Shown here in pieces: positions 33,947 to 45,694 of a stretch of 64,000 nt of DNA (position 1 is the first letter of the stretch; the number at the start of each line of letters is the position of its first letter). Below the pieces are notes generated by a model. That model searched no databases. It saw only the letters and a program-made list of their open reading frames with translations, and was not told the DNA's origin. Source of the DNA: Silene latifolia (taxonomy: Eukaryota > Streptophyta > Magnoliopsida > Caryophyllales > Caryophyllaceae); NCBI RefSeq assembly GCF_048544455.1, contig NC_133536.1, positions 194,745,325 to 194,809,324 on the forward strand, read 5' to 3'. A program made the position numbers and the translations under genes.

Positions 33947-36900
33947 AGAGCGAGGAGTATGATGGATTCTCGACAGCATCAGATAGTTCGTCAGAAAATT
34001 CATAGTTGAAATATAAAGGAGCATAAAAAAGATACAGATAACTGTACTATAAGAATCTAGTTTATCTTGATTTAAATGGCTCAAAGAGAACGACATATAA
34101 GCATGTGATGTGCCACAAACACTAAGCAAAGTGGCCCAATAAACTGCAGAACCTACCAAAAGTAGAATGGTAGGAACAAGCAACTTCATATTCAACAACT
34201 AGATGCCTGGTTTATAATTCTACTAATGACACAATGACGAGGAAAGTAGGAGACACCTAATCAAACAAGAACTAGATTTGGCTATTGAGTAATATCTCTA
34301 CTAGTTGAAATGACCAAGACAGGCAAAAGGGAGGGTTGTCATAAAATTCACATGGACAGTCAGCTGGTGTGCCATATTAAACAGACTACATGCTACTGCA
34401 TCTGTTCATTCTGTACATAAGGTCCTACTGAATGCCGAGTGATAAATACACGTTTGAACAATGTTACATAGACTCGGTTTGTAACTCTATGACTCAAGGG
34501 TTTTACTTGGAATTTTGGAGATCTCGTGGAAATATGTCCTGATTTTGGTTCAAAATGATTGAAAAGCTATGTTACTTCGACACTTCATATGTGCTCACGT
34601 ACTTGTATGCGACACTAAACCCTTAAACATTTGTATGGCACTCTGATACTTTATTTTAGACCAAATACTTGTTAACTTTTCATCTTTCATAAAATAACCC
34701 ATGTCCGACCCTTTGAAACGAGCCGGAGTAAAATAGATGATAAGTGTCAATTAAATTTCATCTTATCGCAATGGTATTTCCTGTATTTAAAGGATCTTTT
34801 AAAAATAGGTGAGCTTTAGCCCATTAGTCCGTTGCATCCAATATTTACGGATACGACGGATAATTGACTGATTTGACCAATACAACGGATAACTGACTGA
34901 TTTGACCCTAGTCGAAAACATCACCAATAAGGTAGATGTAAAAATGAGCAAGATATTAGCTGACTTTGCAATTGGCACCGCAATTTAAAAGACAAGCCAT
35001 TCCCCTAACACCTTCACCCATACACTATCATAATCTCCATGGTTAAAAACCTCAGCCAATATGCATAGTATCGCCGGAGATGTATCGGTATGGAAAGAAA
35101 CCGAACGAGATATCTCGATACGCCAAAGCCAAAATGAAAAGGGCAAAGAGCAGAGTAGGTCGAGTTATATAGCAAATCAACCAAATCCATTATATACGCC
35201 CCGTAAAGAGCTCGATAAGTTTCTTCCAACAAGTTTTCTTTTTCCTAGCACTTTTTGTGGCTTTACTTTTTTATAAAGTGATAATATTGGCGAAAATAAT
35301 TAATATAGTCATTAACATTACACGAAATCGACAATAAATGAAATATTAGCTATAAAAGCTTTTCTTAAAGAAACTGCTGTAATATACTCTATTAAGTCCA
35401 CAACGACCGCATAAAAAACTCACCCCGACGGCCACATACACTAGCTTGGGAAGGAGTGGGAACTAGCCTAATCCTCTCTCAAATAATTCCCAAATTTCAA
35501 GCCCCTCTTTAATTTTATCATTCCGAAGTTTGGTCACTTATCTTAGTTTTGAGAGGATATTTTGAGTTAATCTTATTTTATTTACAATATTTTAGGTGAT
35601 GAGTGTTGAATGGGGGTGAAAACCGGGTTGGGAAGGAGTGGGGAACGGTTGTGCACTTGTGCACGGAGGTGTGGAGAAGGCCAAGAGGGATAGAGTTGCC
35701 TGCGTGGTTGAGAAGGATACTGGTGGGCGTGTGAGCGAGGAGGGGGCGAGAAAGAAGACTAATAAACGGGAGGGTTTTATCAAAAAATTGCTCATATAGT
35801 CAATTGAATACCTTGGAACTAATGGTGTTAACTTTACCTCCAAAAAAGTTTACCAAGTGTTCTACAAAGTGGACCTCAAATTTCCAGGAACCTTAATACG
35901 ACAATATCCCATGATGATTTCTAGGAAAATACAAGAGCTCATGGAGTTGTAGGTATCAAAAGAAATTTCCACTGTGAGAATGTCCGTATAGCCTATAGGA
36001 ACTGTCAATTTAAGAGCCTATAAACTTTAGCATGAACGAGACAAAAAAAAAAAGGATATTATGCACAGTAAAATGGTTCAATCATAATAGTCACACCTAG
36101 GAAAAATTACTTTGCCGTAGAAGCTACGAAGCTGGGACTCTGGTATATATAGTTTGACAAAAGAAGTTTGACAAAATAATTGACTGTCTAACCAGTGAAG
36201 GAGACGACTTCTATCCTTGTTGATCATATAATTACGTAAGAACAAAAGAAGAGTGTTATTCCATCCCCAAGTACCCTTGAAAAGTCCTCTGAAGTATAGT
36301 TTCAAAATTTTTGAGAATTTGAAAATCAAGGACTCAGTAATCTCGAGGAATGACAGTAAACTAAAGAGTAGGCATTAGCCACTAACCAGTGTACGTATAT
36401 GATATCTAGAGATCTAGAATCAGATGTTTCATGCCAAACAATTCCTGCTCAAGTAGAAATAGGGTTCAAGTGAAACATGTTTGTGCGAACTACAGAGGTG
36501 ATACACTGTGATATAAAATAGGTCCCAGCAAAACTTTAACTGGACCTCTAGCAAAGTAGCAGCAAATTTGACATTGCTACTGAAAATTAGTAAGACAATA
36601 AGTCAAAGAGCTAGCACCAATGACAACAGAAAATCCTCAAACGAACGCCTCAGCTAATCTATGTTGCTTAGAGTCATTTAAAAGAATTTAACATAGTTCG
36701 ACCCGACTAGTTATTGAGAATTCTCATATTTTATTGCTTCAAGTGTCACCCTTGTCTTAGTGCCAAGTGTCTAATAGAAGTACGCAAGATAATATGAGAA
36801 GTCGAAGTAACATAGCAGATAAATAGATAATTCATGGTTTAACACATTAGTTTTGCCTAAACCTCAACCATTCTCAAACAATACAGAGACCGGACCAATG

Positions 36901-38001
36901 AGCATAAGGATGCAAATGTTACATAAGAATATAAGATTACAGACAGATATTAACCATCAAGATGAGTAGATGACAATAAATATTATAGACAATCAAGAAA
37001 GCAATACCTTAGAAACTTAGAATAGGTCCCATGCGAGCATTAGGTGACAATCCCTTATCACACAGTTCCCAATTACAATCCATCAGATCCCTGTCGCTCG
37101 TAAACATCAACCAGGTATGCGAAGACAAATGTTTTGGCCGCTTTGAATCGGAAACTTATCCATCAGACATTGCAGCCTCAGTTTAGAACTTTGTTATCTT
37201 CCTTCTCTCCCAATATCATTCCAGACTTCACAAACTACTCACCAAGGGGGTCTTCAATGAAAAGGGCATAGAAACTTAGGAGTTGCTGCATATTGAAATT
37301 TCAAATATAGAAACTAGAAATCAGACATACGGTAATTAGAAGCTGAAACTGCCTAAGTTGCAGGTTTTTAATCTAAATAAAGAGATGAACAAAGTACTAC
37401 TACCATTGGCCATTTGAAAACCTTGTTAAAATAATAGTCCAAACTTTGTTTGCTTTTTCCTCGACGATTTTCAGTTAGAATTTCTTTTATCTTTCTCCTC
37501 TATTAAACATAGTGATCAAATAGCAAGCCGATGATCAACCAAAACTAATCACTTACTTTGTTCATTAAGGAAACAAAAGGCAGTTCTCGGTTCTTAATTA
37601 AGTGCAGAATACTACATAAATCAAATTCAGAAATGCAAGATAAACGCTGAACTATAGTATATACTGCATAAGTAAGGCGAAAGGTAAAATAGCTATAAGA
37701 TCTAAACCAAACTGCAAATACTTTGCTACACAGGACTAATGCAACACCGTGTAGCCCTATGAAAACCACTCACTGCGAATCACCTATAATTTTTAGACTA
37801 AAACGAAGATGCTTTAAGTAATCGCTACTGTCATTCCAGTGGATCATACTGAAACAAGTTAATCAACTGATTTCTTCAACCAACATCGACACAATCCCTC
37901 AAAGGCTCCAACTTACAAAAGGTTTGTAGTCGGATGTATGCAACCGTACCATTGATTGAAAACAATTTGTTTCAGCAACTAGTGCTCCAACCTACTAAAT
38001 A
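33947..38001. other. Intergenic, no gene recognised in about 4 kb
   Basis: The longest gap without an identified unit. 34855-34910 holds two copies of an ACGGATAA(T/C)TGACTGATTTGACC unit. 36950-37260 on the minus strand contains a possible splice donor (CCCCCTTGGTGAGT) but no domain-bearing exon. Frames up to about 83 codons show no recognisable family. Confidence 0.4.
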
Positions 38002-38205
38002 CTCTCTCTATCCCGGTCATTTGTTGTCCTTTTCCATTTTGGTATCTCAGTCATTTGTTGTCCTTTCTATTTTAAGAATGAACTTCGTGAGTAATTTGAT
38101 CATTCACACTCAATTTGTTCCACTTGTCATTTAGTAATTGACCCTCTCCTCTTTCCTTGGTCTGTGCCAAAACCAAAGGACAACAAATGACCGGGACAGA
38201 GGGAG
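38002..38205. mobile_element. Stowaway MITE with TA TSD
   Basis: CTCTCTCTATCCCGGTCATT on the left and ATGACCGGGACAGAGGGAG on the right are inverted, with TA at 38000-38001 and 38206-38207. The CTCCCTCCGTCCC-type end and TA target are diagnostic for Stowaway (Tc1/mariner) MITEs. Confidence 0.88.
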
Positions 38206-38730
38206 TAGTAATTACATCCGAACACCAACGACTGCAGTTTTTTGTAAGCAAATCGATCCGATAAGGCATTTCCGTCTACTAGCCCCTAGTTCAACCACTG
38301 CATGCGTTAAAGGTCAATTACGAACCTTTTTTAGGGTAAAATTGAAATTAACACTCCCGATAAATTACAAATTCAACATCATTAAATAATTTACAATGCA
38401 GATTTTCACGTCTTTATGGTCTATAATTAACGATAATTCAAATAAAAACAACAACAACAACAAAAAATGATGAAGATGACGAAGAAGGAAACCTGGTAAT
38501 CGATCGGATTTCGGCGCGAAAAAAAAACACGAATTGTTGGAATCAAACAGTAGGTGATCGAAATTTGATTGAGTGATAGGAGATTTTAGGCAAGAGATGA
38601 ACGGAAGCCACCATAGTTTCACAGATGATGTAGCAGAAAAGACGAAATGAAAGACGCGGGAGTTTTGGGGAGAGGGTTTAGGATTTCCACTTTTCGAGGC
38701 CTTGGTAGGCTTGGTTCAGTTGGTCGTACA
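38206..38730 (-). other. Possible 5' end of an unrecognised minus-strand gene
   Basis: On the minus strand, a CCTAAACCCTCTCC word (about 38690) resembles the telo-box found near plant transcription starts. It is followed by a CT-rich leader and ATG at 38613. The frame reads MVASVHLLPKISYHSIKFRS and stops after three more codons; GT donors exist just before the stop and at ATTACCAG|GTTTCC (about 38490). No downstream exon could be recognised, so this may be a promoter with an untranslated exon, a noncoding RNA or nothing. Confidence 0.2.
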
Positions 38731-38734
38731 CTTT

Positions 38735-38940
38735 GTACGTTAGACTAGACAAACGAGTCAATTAGGACGGGTTCAGATCAAGTTAATTCGAGTTATGTTA
38801 GGTTATTTTGGATTAGAGACATTTTTGGATTGGTTGTTTACAAGTTATTTGAACAATTAGTGTTGATAATAAATATTCGAGTTAGGTTGAAAAAGTATAG
38901 GTCATATTCGGGTTCGGGTCATCAGTTTTGCCAAGTTTAG
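38735..38940. repeat. Degenerate GGGTC-rich dispersed repeat, fourth copy
   Basis: GGTTCAG/GGGTCAT words ending GGTCATCAGTTTTGCCAAG, the same terminus as the copies at 2790 and 12060. Confidence 0.5.
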
Positions 38941-39400
38941 TTGTGTGTTATGGAAACCGATAGTCATAACCTAGGTTCAAACTCGTCATCATCTCCGTGA
39001 TTGCGACTTTTATGCGAACCCGTGCGTTTAGGAAGGTCGACCACTACATAAGCTAACAGTGGCCAAATCAGAAATGACTCACTTCTATAACATAAAATTT
39101 ACAAAATCATACGGAGTATTAGAAAATGAGTCGAGGTACCACCCGAGTATTTTAATAAACACAAGTTCTTATTTAGGACGTGAGTATCCCTCATAAACTT
39201 AAGACTAGTAAAATAGTATAAGTAAGACAAAAGTATAATGTGAAAATGTTGGAAAAAAAATCTTGTCATAAAAGTGTGGACCGGCTCGTTAGGATCGTTA
39301 TTTGCGGGCTCGGTCATAAAAAGTATATTAAAATAATGGGTAATGACCACCAAAAATGGGTGCGCTATTAATGACTGGGTATAGACTACTGTCTATGGGC
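38941..39400. other. Intergenic, nothing recognised
   Basis: AT-rich sequence with a TACGGAGTAT word near 39110. No gene or repeat. Confidence 0.5.
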
Positions 39401-39501
39401 CTTCCTCCGCGCAATTGGTTCAAGATCAATGTCGATTTGGCTTTCTATCTTGCCTCCTAGTTTGCTAGCCTTGCGTGTGTGTCTTGTTGTTCTGTGATCT
39501 T

Positions 39502-40270
39502 TTAGGGTGTTTGGATCATTGAAGGATTTAGGGGGCGTTTGTTTCGTGCACGGGTGCGGATTTGGAATCAGGAAATCAGTAATCATATCCAGGTAGTATG
39601 GGTTTGGAACTTATTCCTCATATCTTGTGTTTGTTTCATTTTCTAGTGGTATGAGTTTGAACCTCAATTAAGATTAAAATGCATAAATTAAAATTTTGTA
39701 AATAATAATTTTCAATATTATAATATTTAAATGAAATGATTATTTAATCAAATAAATATATAAAAATTTGGATTAAGAATATGCTATAATTTGCTTTTTC
39801 ATATTTTTTGTTCATTTTAGTTTGATACCCATGGGTATCAATCTCATACCCACCCTCCTCCTTGGCTATGAGAAACTCATACCTCATGGGTTTGAGGTAT
39901 GGGTATGAAACCCTTGTATTTGCCAAACAAACACTTGATATGAGTTTGACTCATTCCAAACTCATACCTCACACCTTTTTTGTGCGAACCAAACACCTTA
40001 GAGGGAAAGAAAAGAGGTAGAGTAGGGGATTTAAAATTCCTTATTTGGATAGCGAATGGGGGTGGAGAAAAATGGCGGAGGAGATATTTAGAGGGATCCA
40101 ATTTCCCTCCTCCAAGTTTAATCAAAATCTTTTTGCAATATTTGGAGAGAAACTGTATTCAAATAACCACACTTCAGTCCCCTTCTCCTTTCCTTCTCTC
40201 CCTCCTTTCCCATCCCTCCTTCCCCCTCCCCTCCTTTTCCCTCCACTTTTGCTATTCAAACACACTCTTA
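39502..40270. mobile_element. Tourist-like MITE (outer), interrupted, TTA TSD
   Basis: GGGTGTTTGGATCATTGAAGG at 39505 and TATTCAAACACACTC ending 40267 are imperfectly inverted, with TTA at 39502-39504 and 40268-40270. The interior is A/G-rich on the left and CTTCTCCTTTCC-type on the right, like the neighbouring element 40271-40664. It is split at 39530 by the next feature. Confidence 0.6.
39528..40000. mobile_element. Tourist-like MITE (nested), TTA TSD
   Basis: Element 39531-39997 (467 bp) begins GGGGGCGTTTGTTTCGTGCA and ends TGTGCGAACCAAACACC, with TTA at 39528-39530 and 39998-40000. The interior has CATACCTCATGGGT-type inverted words. It lies inside the 39502-40270 element. Confidence 0.85.
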
Positions 40271-40667
40271 GGGTCCGTTTGGATACAATTTTAGGAGGGA
40301 AAGGGAGGGGAGGGGGAGTGAGGGGAGGTGAAGGGAGGGGAGAGAAGGGGAGGGCAAATGGAATGTGGGTGTTTGGATAACAAAAATTATGAAGGGAAAT
40401 GGAAGGGGAGGAAGGAGGGAGATGAAAAATGGATGGAGGATTGAAGGATGGTGGTGGTATAATTAGAGTCCAAATAATGTTTTCTTTCCAAATCTTGCCA
40501 CCCTTGGAAAGATTATAATTTGTTCTATAGGGGAAAAATAAGTCCTCTCATTTCTCTCCCCTTCCATTTCCTTTCTCCCATATTTTTTATCCAAACAAAG
40601 GAAATTAAATCCTCCCTTTCCCTCCCCTCCCCTTCTCTCCAATTCCTTCAATCCAAACGGACCCTTA
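40268..40667. mobile_element. Tourist-like MITE with GGGAGGGGA-rich interior, TTA TSD
   Basis: Element 40271-40664 (394 bp) begins GGGTCCGTTTGGATACAA and ends AATCCAAACGGACCC, with TTA at 40268-40270 and 40665-40667. It shares the left TTA with the outer element next to it. The interior is purine-rich on the left and pyrimidine-rich on the right, an extended inverted repeat. Confidence 0.88.
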
Positions 40668-41002
40668 AAGTCTTAAGTTTAACCCATAACCCATTTATTT
40701 CCAAACTTCTTGTGATTAAGGAAGGTTTGATATTTGCGCTTAACAACCCTATAAACTTTATCATTAGTTCAGATTGCATTCTTGCCGTCAAAGCTACTTT
40801 GGGTAATACTTTTCCTTGTGAGCCTTACATTAACATTATTTTAGAGTGTAGAGAACGATTGAAAGCCTCACCTTCCGTGAAGATCATCTTTGAGAAGCGG
40901 TCCACTAACCATGTTGCGGGTGCCATCCATCTCCAAATTCGCCTTGAAGGATTTCTTAATAATAGTTATTTAATTGGGACATTGTGCTATCTTTTGTTTT
41001 AG

Positions 41003-41504
41003 CCTTAATATTAATAAAGATTAAAGATTGTGAGAATAGAGAACATAGTGGAATTAGAACTACTCCAATCGCCATTTATAAACATCGAATGTAATTTCAC
41101 GGAGTGAAGAGAAATACATGTTTTATCTTAGCTAGTCTTGCTATTACTAACAAGGTCTCAAGGTAAGACCATCCTCATTCAAGATCAAGTCCTAGGTCGT
41201 CTTCCAGTAGTTAGATCATGACCTACTTATATAACTAGACTGATTCCAAAATTCGAAATTTATATGCAAACATGGCAGGACGAGCAGAGTCTACTCTCTA
41301 ATGTTACATCATACCACTTACCACGCATTATAAGTCAAAATCAAGCCATACAGCGTCCTTGATTTTTGGTGCATAGTCCGTAGTCCGCGTCGATCTCTTA
41401 CAAACACCTACATATAACCAAAACAATGTGGAGTAGTTGCTGGTAGCTTTCTTTCTCTGATCGATAATACCAAGTCCCAAAATCAACGTTATTTTCTAAA
41501 CGTG
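41003..41504. other. Intergenic and presumed 3' UTR of the B3 gene
   Basis: No frame of note. The part nearest 41504 should contain the 3' UTR of the minus-strand B3 gene. Confidence 0.45.
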
Positions 41505-43304
41505 TTACTCGTCGATTATTATTACTTCGATATCTTCTTCCGGAGATCTCGTAGGACTACTTCGACCAACAACACAAATACTTGGCACTTGAGATGAACA
41601 TCGGATTGTTTCAACTTTGAACAGACGCTTTGCAGCATTTATCAATTTGAAAACACATATATCACCAACTCGTAATTTGTTGTCCATTGCATACTTCTTC
41701 CAGCCTGTAGAAATATTAATTCTCCTTCTCGTACTGCCTTCACAACGAATAGGCCATGTATCGCCAGTTGCATTTTGAAGTGTGTAGCTCCCTTGAGTTT
41801 TTAGCAAGTACTCCTTAGCAAATTTCAATGGAACATTCTGCCGCACCAAATCAAAACAACTTTTAAGTAACCATCTCGTATCACTCCCTGTCTTCCTAAA
41901 TTAATAGCGGAGCCAGGATTTGAAGTCAGTAATAGTAAAAGACTAAAAGGAAACCTTGAAAAAATTCAAAAATTTTAATTAAAAATTTCAAAATTTTCAA
42001 ACGCTAACTCCACCCCTTCATCTCATTTATATGGTTTATGTTTCAGTTTACTTGGATGAATCAAATTCTTACCACGCGGAACTTAGAAGTCACGTAAGAC
42101 GGTTGCATTATGACGGTAAAAAAAGGGTTTTCAAATTTGTAAGAATTAATCTTCTTGGTGTGCTCAGGGGTGAGAGTTCCAAATTTCCTTTTATATTGTC
42201 CAACCAAAGCAAGCATCCCATTTTCTGCAAGAAAGTTGAGCAAACCTATATCAGGTCCGAAATAGCGATAAATAGATAACCAAGGATGAAGGGAAGCGCT
42301 AGTATTAGCCCATATCCGATCAAAAAATCTTGTGTAAAGCGGACTTACACAAGACTTGATGTAAAACGAATTTTTGGTAAACTTTTAAAAGTTTTTATAA
42401 CCATCTTTTCTGTTGTAGACCCGTTTTCCATTATTAGTGTAAAACCGCCTCACAAAAAATCAATTTATGTCCGAGAACATTAGGTATGAACATTAGATAT
42501 CAAGTAAGAAAACAAAGAATGAACCTTTTGATGAAGAGCTAGGTGAACAAGGGTTAGTCTTGATCTGAGTTTCCCTCACTGTCTTTGGGACACTGACTTC
42601 TGGAGGATCAAGAGGGTACTCAATTTCACAAGCGGTCATGTCGAAAATATACACATTGAACTGAGACATTCCTCCATAAGTGAACATCAAGAAATGGCCA
42701 TGACATATTGAATAATAGGTCACAATTTCATGCCAACCATCTTTAAACCATGCTCTTCCATTCTCTTTTAGTAACTTTACTTTCCATGTTTTACCAGTTG
42801 GAATTTTTAGGCTTACAACATCCAATAGATCATCCCCATGATCTGTCTTGAACTTCTTCGGAATTCCCTGATACAATTATACAATTATTAGTTTCCATTG
42901 AATATAATCAATTTTAAAACAGGATCATGAATTTATTACTTTCAAAAGTTATGTTTATCTTCAACTTCATAGGTGTGACATTATCATCACACTTGCATGC
43001 ATGCATTATCCGGAACTCATAAGAATATGGTATTATTGATCCTACTCCCTACGTCACAATCATTTGTTTACCTTTCGTATTCTTTAATCTTTATGAGTAT
43101 TATTTTAATCAGAGGCAAACAAACTATTGAACGTAGAGGTTGCTTTAGACAAAAGAAGAGAAAACAAGTTACAAACGTAAGAAGATAGCAAATTATACAA
43201 CTTTAGTGTAGTACCAGTTTACGAAGATCGCCTCGAGGCTCAAGAATTATCTTGAAGAAGCTCGGAAAGTTATGAGAACGATGATCAACAGCCATGAAGG
43301 ACAT
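41505..43304 (-). CDS. Two-domain B3 transcription factor (REM/VRN1-like), four exons
   Basis: Gene model from splice sites on the minus strand: exon 1 43304-43215, exon 2 42867-42525, exon 3 42224-42073, exon 4 41837-41505. All introns are GT-AG and the phases agree (0, 1, 0), giving 918 nt and 305 residues. The first B3 domain (about residues 12-108) opens with NFPSFFKIIL, continues across intron 1 into IPKKFKTDHGDDL, and holds PTGKTWKVKL and DGWHEIVTYYSI. The second (about 175-280) has NPFFTVIMQPSYV, crosses intron 3 into VPLKFAKEYLL, then WPIRC, STGWKKYAMDN and LRVGDICVFKL. This arrangement is that of REM proteins such as VRN1, nuclear DNA-binding proteins with a role in vernalisation or reproductive development; which role applies here is unknown. 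The start may be either of two in-frame ATGs (43304 or 43295). Intron 2 contains a MITE. The coding sequence appears intact. Confidence 0.88.
42329..42456. mobile_element. Short MITE in intron 2 of the B3 gene
   Basis: CTTGTGTAAAGCGGACTTAC and GTGTAAAACCGCCTCACAA are inverted, the same family as 28429-28556. The word CAAAAAATC occurs on both sides (42321-42329 and 42453-42461), a possible 9-bp duplication. Confidence 0.65.
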
Positions 43305-43630
43305 GCAAACCTTGCTAGTATTTTTTGTTCAAGTGTTTAACAATCTGTGTATAATGGAATTATGGAAGGTCATGAAGTAAGTAACAAGTTTTTTCGGTAA
43401 TAAATAACCGAGGCTTGTAGACGTGAGGAATTAAAATGTGCATTAAGAACCATTTAATATTTTTTACTTCCTATCATTATTTCAACCACCACCAAATAAT
43501 GTACTCTGATCTCAATTGTGTTCAGTCTCTTCACTTGATAACTATTAACTACGTTATCTTTCCAATATTTTGTCAAAAAAATCCTTATTTTAGTCTTAAT
43601 TTTGATGCATTTAATCGCTAATTATTTGAA
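43305..43630 (-). promoter_or_regulatory. 5' flank of the B3 gene
   Basis: AT-rich sequence between the B3 start and the next MITE. No confident TATA box. The proximal promoter would be at most about 330 bp before transposon sequence begins. Confidence 0.3.
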
Positions 43631-44090
43631 TTTATGATTGGGATATTCTCTCGTGTACCCTTGAACTTTTTCGTTTTGTAGGGTGTACCCCTCGTTTTTC
43701 GCAAAAAAAACTTTGACCGACAATAATTCTCCATTAAGAGTTTAGAAAACAGTATTTTTTTTCCCAAACCAATTATCTCGTCAAGGCCTACAATTTGAAA
43801 AAAAAATTCACCGCTTTTTGAACTGTTAGCCGGTAGTTATGGTTGGTCAAACAATTTTTAACAAATAAACTTTGACCGACCATAATTCCCGACTACGAGT
43901 TGAGACGTCGGTGAATTTTTTTTCAAACGGAAGACCTCTTAAAGACGGTCAATTTGGAAAAAAAAGTTTATCGTATTCTGAACTTGTAGCCAAGAGTTAT
44001 TGACAATCAAAATTTTTTTGCATGAAAAGAGGGGTATATTATAGAAAATGAAAAAGTTGAGGGGTACACAAGAGAATATCCTTTATGATT
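43631..44090. mobile_element. Mutator-like MITE with 9-bp TSD
   Basis: TTTATGATT at 43631-43639 and 44082-44090. The element 43640-44081 begins GGGATATTCTCTCGTGTACC and ends GGTACACAAGAGAATATCC, inverted over about 30 bp. The interior has TTTGACCGAC(A/C)ATAATTC repeats. Confidence 0.88.
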
Positions 44091-44706
44091 TAATTGCTTA
44101 ATTGAGCTTCACCGGCTGGTTTGTTGAGTATTTTGTACCATTTCACGCTTTTCCATGCAATACCAAATTACCAATCATAAAATGGAAGTCAAGAGTCAAA
44201 CTAAGCCTTTCGGTGTAACTCTCTTGCCTCAGCCGGTGGTGCATTGTAATCTATCGAGTGTATCTTAATTGGCTTGTCGGTGTAACTCTAATCCTCAAGC
44301 AGCGCAACATGATCAGCTACGGTACATTGTGGTCAATTCAGCGCATCGAAAATGGCCTTGTCGGTACATCTCACCCCAGTCAGCGTAACTCCCCCACAGC
44401 CGGTGTAACGATGCACCGGCTGGGTCCGTCTTTTGGGCCTAATTCAGTTTTGTGTAAATTGCAAAGCCCTTGTAACCAAAAGGAAAAGAGAAATAGCAAA
44501 GCCCTCGTTTTTGTACGACCCACTACATTATTTCCTTTTTCCAATTGTTTGTAACTTAAGTTCATAAATTCACGGAATAAGTACCGTAAGTTGGAGTTTT
44601 GAACCAATTTTAAATAAAAGTGCATTTTAAGAGAGTAATTTAAAAAAAAAATTATATAAGGAAATAATTTTAAAAAACTGGATTTTAAAAAGAAGTAATT
44701 TTTAAT
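44091..44706. other. Intergenic with CCGGTGTAAC-type repeats
   Basis: 44110-44425 has several copies of a GCCGGTGTAACTC/GCACCGGCTG motif spaced irregularly (for example 44226, 44276, 44400, 44415). The frames here are read-throughs without a domain. Confidence 0.5.
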
Positions 44707-44707
44707 C

Positions 44708-45245
44708 GGAAAATTTACGTGGTACCCTCGAACTTTACATTTTACACGTGGTTTCCAACTTTTTAAATTTGTGCACAAGATATCCTTGAGATTTGATTTT
44801 CAAGCACAACGTGCCCTTTTTATCATTCTTAAAATTTTCAATTGAGCATAAATCATAGACCAGAAATCGGAATTGACTATTTTTTCTTTTCAAATTGATT
44901 ACCTCTTCGAGATCTATAAATTGATAAAACAAAAATGGTCATTCGGAAATTTAAGATCGAAGATATGATTGATTTGAGATTTTCGTTAAAAAAATCCTAT
45001 AAAATGTCAGTCGACAATTTTTTTTTCTCAAATTGTAGATTATGACGAGATAATCATTTTAGGGAAAAAAATTTGGCCGATTCGGAATTTTGGTCTATAA
45101 ATTATGCGCAATTAAGTTTTTTTATAGCGACAAAAAGGACATGTGCATGAAAATCAAACATGGAGGATATCATGTACACAAACTTAAAAAATTGTATACC
45201 ACGTGCAAAATGACAAAGTTCGAGGATACCACGTGAATTTTTTGA
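44708..45245. mobile_element. Mutator-like MITE, related to the 43640 element
   Basis: GGAAAATTTACGTGGTACCC on the left and GGATACCACGTGAATTTTTT on the right are inverted. TTTTTAAT occurs just outside each end (44699-44706 and 45246-45253), a possible 8-9-bp TSD. The ends and the 'ACCCTCGAACTTT' wording resemble the MITE at 43640. Confidence 0.65.
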
Positions 45246-45253
45246 TTTTTAAT

Positions 45254-45694
45254 TTACTCTAAGGTTTATGTACATCTTTTTCAAGTCTTTAATCTAATCA
45301 GTTATTATTTCCTTTTTCCAATTGTTTGGTAATTTCTGTTTTCCTCTTTAATTTCTAGTATTATCTTGTTAATTTCATTTCTTTAGTTAATCTTTGTGGA
45401 ATTTTTGAATATTTAGATTAATTGTAGTTAAGGTTACTACCTTAGTCTTCATTTCACTTTTATTATAATTTAGTTAGTTGTTAATCATCATCCTTGTTGT
45501 TTATTGCATTATTAATTATAAAAATCAATTATACATAATGTTGAATGTTAAAGCCACAACCTTTACCATTTGTTTAGGCTTAATCAATAAGATTAGTGAG
45601 TAGTTGTAATACTCCACTAAACCGAAGATATTATTTGGGTAGGGTACCCCCTTGAAGAGGTCCATTGATAGGCTTAAAATCTGACTAGTGTTTA
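45254..45694. other. Intergenic, nothing recognised
   Basis: AT-rich, no gene or repeat identified. Confidence 0.5.

Larger units (their letters stand above)
39401..41002 (+). pseudogene. RNase H-like (RVT_3) fragment interrupted by three MITEs
   Basis: At 39401-39460 the plus strand reads PPRNWFKINVDLAFYLAS then a stop: the W-x-K-x-N-x-D motif that opens RVT_3/RNase H-like domains in LINE polyproteins and their host-gene derivatives. The middle of the domain reappears at about 40700-40985: KLLVIKEGLIFALNNPINF, IISSDCILAVKATLG (second catalytic Asp region) and FEKRSTNHVAGAIHLQIRLE (a degraded 'R..N..AH..A' motif). Between the two parts, 39505-40664 is occupied entirely by Tourist MITEs. The order and spacing make it likely that one domain was split. 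Stops and changed motif residues show it is dead. I infer a LINE origin; no tail was identified. Confidence 0.65.

Noticed and set aside
33947-38001. Possible multi-exon gene on the minus strand.
   Set aside because: Splice-like sites were seen but no exon with a recognisable domain or sustained coding signal.
38365-38622. An 85-codon minus-strand frame as a small gene.
   Set aside because: It begins with GTG, not ATG, and becomes Leu/Phe-rich from a CT-rich tract; only a weak case for a leader exon remains.
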